Of a DNA stretch of 64,000 nucleotides, positions 59,291 to 64,000 are shown piece after piece. The DNA comes from Paenibacillus silagei (GTDB taxonomy: Bacteria; Bacillota; Bacilli; Paenibacillales; Paenibacillaceae), in the NCBI RefSeq assembly GCF_017874735.1, contig NZ_JAGGLV010000018.1, positions 1 to 64,000 of the forward strand, given 5' to 3'. Position 1 is the first letter of the stretch. Each line of letters begins with the position of its first letter. The notes beneath the pieces were generated by a model. It saw only the letters and a list, made by a program, of their open reading frames with translations. It was not told where the DNA came from and searched no databases. The translations under genes and the position numbers were made by a program.

Positions 59291-61137
59291 ATCCGTTCAC
59301 TCTCCACTACAATATCGATTTCCAGGCGGATGATTACCCCGCCTGTCTTCAGATTATCCACGGTCAGCAGGGCGTTATCCCCGCAAACCAGCCGCAGCCT
59401 GGCCAGCACATTCCCGAGGCCGATGCCCGCGCCCGGTGCATCGCGTCTGCTGGGGCTGTCCTGTCCGGCGTTCTGCAGCAGCTCCCGTTCTTCAACGGTG
59501 CTGGACTGCTCCAGCTCCTTGCGCAGCGCCTCCAGCCGTCCTGCCGGAATCGGGAGGCCGTTGTTGGCGATGCTGATCTCCATCCGCTCCGGGGTTAGCC
59601 CGGCCACGTTAATCTCCATGTATCCGTCCTGGCGGTCAAGCTGGAAGCCGTGCTTGAAGTAATTCTCCACAATCGGCTGCATAATCATCTTGGGCATCAG
59701 CGCCTGAAGCAGCGGCTCCTCCACCTCACAGCGGAAGCTGAACTTGTTCTCAAAACGCTCCTTCTGCAGCTGGATATACGCTTTAACATGGTCCAGCTCA
59801 TTCTGGACCGTCACCACCTTCTCATCATTGTACATGCTGTAGCGCATCATTTTGGCCAGAGCCGAGAGCAGGCCGTAGATCTGCGGCACCTTCAGCTCCA
59901 GGGCCAGCGTACCGATAATCTGGAGAGTGTTGTTCAGAAAATGCGGATTAATCTGGGACTGGAGCGCCCTCAGCTCATTGGTACGGCTCGCCAGCTCCAG
60001 TCTGTACTCCCGCAGAATGAGATTGTTGATCGTGTCCATCATACTGCGGAAATGCTCGGTGACCACCCCGATCTCATCGTTGCCCGCCGGGCGGATCTCA
60101 ATGTTGAGATTCCCGGTCTGGACCTGATTCATATACCGGGTCAGCTGCTTGATCGGCGCGGTAATCCGGAAGGAGACGAGGATCGTCAGAACAATGATCG
60201 TCACCAGCAGCAGCGCCAGCAGCAGCAGGTTGATCGCGGCGGCCTCCTTGGCTTCGCGGAACAGATAGGAGACGGGAATCTGCTTGACGAGCGTCCAGCC
60301 GAGGCCGATGCTGTCGATCTTTTGATAGATGAATACAGAGCTGTCTTGTTCAAAATAACCCTGCAACTGCGTACTGTCCGCAATCTGAGTGTTATACCAA
60401 TCAGCATTCAGCGGTTTGCCGAGCAGCCCGGAATCATGGCTGTAGACCAGCCTGCCGCTGCTGTCCACCAGGTAGAGCTTCTCCTGATCCTGCTCGTACA
60501 GCTGGTCCACAATCTCACTGAGGGCTGCCAGCTTCACATCAATTGACAGATAGCCTAGCGCCTGCGAGGTAGGGATACGCTCAATTCTGCGGTGCAGCGT
60601 AAAGACCGGCTCCGGTATAAACTGCGTTAAGGGCAGCCTTAGCCCGTAAGCATTGCTCAGATGTGTACTCTGCACGCTTACCGGTGAGCTTCCGCTCAGA
60701 CTGGACTGGTGGTAGGGCGCATTAGCCAGCCAGCGCTTGGGTGTTGTATTGTCGGTGATCAGCGTAGCCTTCGAGTCTTTCACACTGTATAAGTACACCT
60801 GTGAGAGGTGGGGCAGCGAGGTGGAGATATAGCTGAGCGAGTTATAGATGGCAATATCGGAGGACAGATCGTCGTACCCTGCTTCCAGCAGCCGGTAAAA
60901 ATCGCCGTCAGAATACACGTTCAGCGACAGACGGTTGATCTCCTGCAGCAGACTGTTAATGTTCTTGTAGCCCTGATAGAGCAGATTCTTGTTCTCATCG
61001 ACCGCCCGGTCCCGCAGCGACTTGGTGGTGTGGGAATAGCTGACATACATCGTAGCCATAATGCAGATTAAGGTGGGCACAAGCAGGAAGACGATCAGCT
61101 TCGTGCGGATACTGGTCCATTTCATGGGGCGGGTCAC
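59287..61137 (-). CDS. YesM-type sensor histidine kinase
   Basis: 616 residues. Transmembrane helices at about 12-33 and 285-308 flank a dCache-like extracellular sensor; HAMP at about 308-360, His_kinase domain with the phospho-acceptor His in QSQINPHFLNNTLQ, and an HATPase with GAGIGLGNVLARL. Pairs with the overlapping response regulator. Such pairs sense oligosaccharides and activate a neighbouring ABC transporter. Confidence 0.93.
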   Translation of the reverse strand: MTRPMKWTSIRTKLIVFLLVPTLICIMATMYVSYSHTTKSLRDRAVDENKNLLYQGYKNINSLLQEINRLSLNVYSDGDFYRLLEAGYDDLSSDIAIYNSLSYISTSLPHLSQVYLYSVKDSKATLITDNTTPKRWLANAPYHQSSLSGSSPVSVQSTHLSNAYGLRLPLTQFIPEPVFTLHRRIERIPTSQALGYLSIDVKLAALSEIVDQLYEQDQEKLYLVDSSGRLVYSHDSGLLGKPLNADWYNTQIADSTQLQGYFEQDSSVFIYQKIDSIGLGWTLVKQIPVSYLFREAKEAAAINLLLLALLLVTIIVLTILVSFRITAPIKQLTRYMNQVQTGNLNIEIRPAGNDEIGVVTEHFRSMMDTINNLILREYRLELASRTNELRALQSQINPHFLNNTLQIIGTLALELKVPQIYGLLSALAKMMRYSMYNDEKVVTVQNELDHVKAYIQLQKERFENKFSFRCEVEEPLLQALMPKMIMQPIVENYFKHGFQLDRQDGYMEINVAGLTPERMEISIANNGLPIPAGRLEALRKELEQSSTVEERELLQNAGQDSPSRRDAPGAGIGLGNVLARLRLVCGDNALLTVDNLKTGGVIIRLEIDIVVESERI

Positions 61138-61152
61138 ATCCAGGTCAATATT

Positions 61153-61184
61153 TTACACCCTAAAGATCACTTGCGTAGGTGTAA
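61153..61184 (+). promoter_or_regulatory. Inverted repeat between yesM and the transporter operon
   Basis: TTACACC at 61153 and GGTGTAA at 61178, an 18-bp gap. It lies 74 bp before the first permease, a possible binding site for the divergent YesN-type regulator. Confidence 0.45.
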
Positions 61185-61257
61185 GAGGCTCTGCAAAAAA
61201 CAGATAATATCTTTAGATCATAAACAAGTGAGTGAGTAAAAGAAAGGGGGGCCATAC

Positions 61258-62139
61258 ATGCGCGGCAATAAATTGTCCCAATTCGGTCAGCAGGTATTTT
61301 TCGTTGGCCCGGCATTATTGTTTTTTACCTTGATCATGATTGTTCCGTTTCTGATGGGGATGTACTACTCCTTCACGGATTGGAACGGCGTATCCGGTAA
61401 TGTAAGCTGGGTCGGCTTTGAGAATTTTAAAAGTATTTTTACAAATGATCACGATTTCTGGTCATCCTTCTGGTTTACCGTGAGATTCACCGTGCTGGGT
61501 GTGATCTTGACTAACATAGTAGGCTTCTTCCTGGCCTATCTATTGACCAAACCCTTGAAGACACGCAATATGCTCCGGACCATTTTTTTCATGCCGAATG
61601 TAATCGGGGGCCTGCTGCTCGGGTTCATCTGGCAGTTCATCTTCATCAAAGGCTTCGCCACTATGGGCGATCTTACAGGGCTATCCTTCTTCAACCTTCC
61701 TTGGCTCGGGGATGCGACCACCGGCTTCTGGGCAATTGTCATGGTCTTCATCTGGCAGTCCTCCGGCTATCTGATGGTCATCTACATCGCTTCGCTCAGC
61801 AACGTCTCCAAAGAGGTGCTCGAAGCTGCCGAGATTGACGGCGCCTCCCGGATGCAGGTGCTGCGTAACATCATCCTTCCGCTGATTATGCCTGCGGTTA
61901 CGATTGGACTGTTCCTGGCGATCTCCTGGTCCTTCAAGATGTTCGACCTGAACCTCTCGCTGACCAAAGGCGGACCGTTCAAATCTACGGAATCTGTAGC
62001 GATGAACATCTATAACGAAGCCTTCCTGAACAACCGTTATGGTCTGGGTACGGCGAAGGCGCTGTTATTCTTCCTCATTGTAGCGCTGATCACTGTCATT
62101 CAGGTTCGTATAACGAAGAGTAAGGAGGTAGAAGCTTAA
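61258..62139 (+). CDS. Sugar ABC transporter permease (MalF/UgpA-like)
   Basis: 293 residues with six membrane helices and the inner-membrane EAA motif YIASLSNVSKEVLEAAEIDGAS that contacts the ATPase. AAAGGGGGG precedes the ATG. Its stop overlaps the next permease ATG by one base. No ATP-binding gene is in the window, so a shared ATPase (MsmX-type) is likely used. Confidence 0.93.
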   Translation: MRGNKLSQFGQQVFFVGPALLFFTLIMIVPFLMGMYYSFTDWNGVSGNVSWVGFENFKSIFTNDHDFWSSFWFTVRFTVLGVILTNIVGFFLAYLLTKPLKTRNMLRTIFFMPNVIGGLLLGFIWQFIFIKGFATMGDLTGLSFFNLPWLGDATTGFWAIVMVFIWQSSGYLMVIYIASLSNVSKEVLEAAEIDGASRMQVLRNIILPLIMPAVTIGLFLAISWSFKMFDLNLSLTKGGPFKSTESVAMNIYNEAFLNNRYGLGTAKALLFFLIVALITVIQVRITKSKEVEA

Positions 62140-62972
62140 TGAATGCCAAGACCAAAAGCAGATGGAATATCGGCATTGAAGTGATGATGATCCTTCTGGC
62201 GCTTCTGTTCCTCTCTCCGTTCTACTTCCTGTTGGCGAATTCGGTGAAATCCTTCGGCGAGATTCTGAGCGACGCGGCCAGCTGGCCGCAGACCTTCATG
62301 TGGTCGAACTATGTGAATGCCTGGAAGCTGGCCCGGTTCTCCGAGGCCTTCCGCAACTCGCTGATTATTACGATCATCAGTGTAGCGCTGATCTCGCTGT
62401 TCAGTGCGATGGCGGCGTACCGCATGGTGCGTGCCAATAACCGGTTCAACCAGATTCTGCTGCTGCTGATGGTAGCGGCGATGGTGGTTCCGTTCCAGAC
62501 GATTATGATTCCGATCTTGAAGGTTGTGAACGTCCTGGGCGTGAATAACTCCTTCACAGGTCTAATTATCTCCCATCTGGGTCTCAGCATTCCGATGGCG
62601 ATCTTCCTGTTCCACGGCTTCATCAAGTCTGTGCCGCTGGAGATTGAAGAGGCGGCCACGGTGGATGGCTGTAACCCGATCTCCGCGTTCTTCCGGATTG
62701 TATTGCCGCTGCTCAAGCCGATGCTGATGACCATTATCGTGCTCAATGCGCTGGGAATCTGGAATGACTATCTGTTGCCGTCTCTGATTCTTCAAGCACC
62801 TGGACTGCGGACGATTCCGCTGGCGACCTTCTCGTTCTTCGGCCAGTATACGAAGCAGTGGGATATGGCGCTTCCGGCACTGACCATCGGGATTGCACCG
62901 ATCGTCATCTTCTATCTGTTCATGCAGCGTTACATTGTTGAGGGAATAGCGGCTGGCTCGGTGAAGGGTTAA
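62139..62972 (+). CDS. Sugar ABC transporter permease (MalG/UgpE-like)
   Basis: 277 residues, six membrane helices, with the EAA motif FIKSVPLEIEEAATVDGCN. Forms the channel with the preceding permease. Only 59 bp separate it from the binding-protein gene, so the three are one operon. Confidence 0.93.
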   Translation: MNAKTKSRWNIGIEVMMILLALLFLSPFYFLLANSVKSFGEILSDAASWPQTFMWSNYVNAWKLARFSEAFRNSLIITIISVALISLFSAMAAYRMVRANNRFNQILLLLMVAAMVVPFQTIMIPILKVVNVLGVNNSFTGLIISHLGLSIPMAIFLFHGFIKSVPLEIEEAATVDGCNPISAFFRIVLPLLKPMLMTIIVLNALGIWNDYLLPSLILQAPGLRTIPLATFSFFGQYTKQWDMALPALTIGIAPIVIFYLFMQRYIVEGIAAGSVKG

Positions 62973-63031
62973 TTCACCGGGCTCCCGTTCCACATAAGAA
63001 GCAGTTAAATTATTCAAGGGGGAAATATCTA

Positions 63032-64000
63032 ATGAAGAAGAAATATTCTGCACTGATGATGTCATCCGTAATGCTAATGTCAGTAGTGCTCGCGGCTTGT
63101 GGCGGTAATGCCGATAAGTCTGCCTCAAATAATGCTTCTAATGGAAGCGCTGGCAACAGCGGCGCTGTGAAGACGGTTAAGATTTTCCAGTTCAAGACTG
63201 AGATCGTGGAAGGCCTGAACGAGCTGAAGGTGGAATTCGAGAAAGAGCATCCTAACATCAAGCTGGATATCCAGACGGTTGGGGGCGGCGCAGACTATGG
63301 TGCAGCGCTGAAGACCAAATTCGCTTCCGGCGATGCTCCTGATATTTTCAGTAACGGCGGGTATGCTGAAATGGCACTGTGGCAAGACAAACTCGAAGAC
63401 CTGTCCGACCAGCCTTGGGTGAAGGATCTGATTCCACTTGCAGCAGAACCTATGACCAAGGACGGCAAAACCTACGGGATGCCAATGAACCTTGAAGGCA
63501 TCGGTTATGTATACAACAAGGACCTGTTCGCCAAGGCCGGGATTACAGAGACGCCAAAAACCATCTCACAGCTTGAAGAAGCAGCTAAAAAGCTGCAGGC
63601 GATTGGCGTAACTCCGTTCGGCAACGCTTATCAGGAATGGTGGCTGCTGGGGATTCAGGGGATTAGCGTAGCTTTTGCACAGCAGGATAATGTGGATGAA
63701 TTCATCAAGGGCCTGAACGACGGAACCGCATCCATCGTAGGGAATGAGAAGTTCAAGGATTGGAGCAACTTGCTGAATCTGACGGTAAAATACGGCCAGA
63801 AGAATCCTCTGACCACGGATGCTAACACTCACCTGGCGCTGTTCGCCAAGGGCGAAACGGCTATGATGCAGGAAGGCAACTGGGCACAGACCCTGGTAGA
63901 TAACATTACGCCGGACATGAACATCGGGATGTTCCCGATGCCAATCAACGACGATGCGGCGATGAACGATAAGCTGTCGGTGGGTGTTCCGGCGAACCTG
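63032..64000 (+). CDS. Sugar ABC transporter binding lipoprotein (truncated by window end)
   Basis: 323 codons are visible and the frame is open at the window end. A lipoprotein signal peptide ends in VLAACGG with the lipidated Cys at residue 23, then a Ser/Asn-rich spacer and the mature family 1 binding protein (IPLAAEPMTKDGKTYGMPMNLEGIG). It captures a sugar outside the cell and delivers it to the two permeases. AGGGGG precedes the ATG. Substrate unknown; the nearby yicI and beta-mannosidase genes suggest an oligosaccharide. Confidence 0.9.
   Translation, partial: MKKKYSALMMSSVMLMSVVLAACGGNADKSASNNASNGSAGNSGAVKTVKIFQFKTEIVEGLNELKVEFEKEHPNIKLDIQTVGGGADYGAALKTKFASGDAPDIFSNGGYAEMALWQDKLEDLSDQPWVKDLIPLAAEPMTKDGKTYGMPMNLEGIGYVYNKDLFAKAGITETPKTISQLEEAAKKLQAIGVTPFGNAYQEWWLLGIQGISVAFAQQDNVDEFIKGLNDGTASIVGNEKFKDWSNLLNLTVKYGQKNPLTTDANTHLALFAKGETAMMQEGNWAQTLVDNITPDMNIGMFPMPINDDAAMNDKLSVGVPANL

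Overview
The window is a chromosomal segment from a Bacillota bacterium, most likely Paenibacillus or a close relative. The signs are strong AGGAGG-type ribosome binding sites with frequent TTG and GTG starts, a 5S rRNA followed by a long tRNA cluster, a YesMN two-component pair beside a sugar ABC transporter, a PerR box at a vegetative catalase, and a TPR regulator followed by an exported peptide. No phage, transposase, cas gene or plasmid gene is visible. The assignment rests on gene style, not on a database match.

Layout. 1-2006: the 3' end of a 5S rRNA and 13 tRNAs (Asn, Ser, Glu, Val, fMet, Asp, Gln, Lys, Leu, Gly, Arg, Pro, Gly), closed by a terminator. Four tRNAs carry a ~110-122 bp appended unit that ends in a second copy of their own 3' end. 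2819-4884: a WYL regulator, then a TPR receptor overlapped by a 45-residue exported peptide (a Rap/Phr-like pair). 4986-10766: catalase, alpha-glucan phosphorylase, ribokinase and 3-dehydroquinate dehydratase, with a MITE-like element before the last. 10943-14268: a two-component system with two PepSY proteins. 14330-21718: a TipA-type MerR regulator, a DnaQ-fold exonuclease, and a small protein paired with a 1661-residue DUF4132-type protein.

22442-29415: a PocR/GAF/LuxR-type regulator, a chemoreceptor, CheW and CheA, without CheY, CheB or CheR. 29378-32423: a spermidine-synthase-like protein, and a MATE exporter divergent from its likely TetR repressor. 32673-39221: beta-mannosidase, a DsbA-like protein with an HxlR regulator, a CYTH protein and threonine synthase. 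39980-50775: an oxidoreductase, a radical SAM protein, a two-component pair, an alpha/beta hydrolase, a large methyltransferase, and a response regulator-ABC transporter-kinase set resembling peptide-antibiotic sensing modules. 50837-56611: an NTF2-like protein, an AraC regulator divergent from a GH31 alpha-xylosidase, and an SGNH esterase. 57353-64000: YesN/YesM divergent from a sugar ABC transporter whose binding protein runs off the end. Hemicellulose and oligosaccharide use is the main metabolic theme.

The most unusual feature lies in the intergenic DNA. At least four unrelated families of 20-26 bp imperfect palindromes recur in eight clusters, and within clusters neighbouring boxes are almost always 51 bp apart (occasionally 52, or 59/62 between pairs). 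Two families show a mirrored layout, with two direct boxes followed by two inverted boxes. The constant pitch with unrelated sequences suggests a common mechanism (phased protein binding, RNA structure or a shared mode of expansion) that I do not recognise from any described system.
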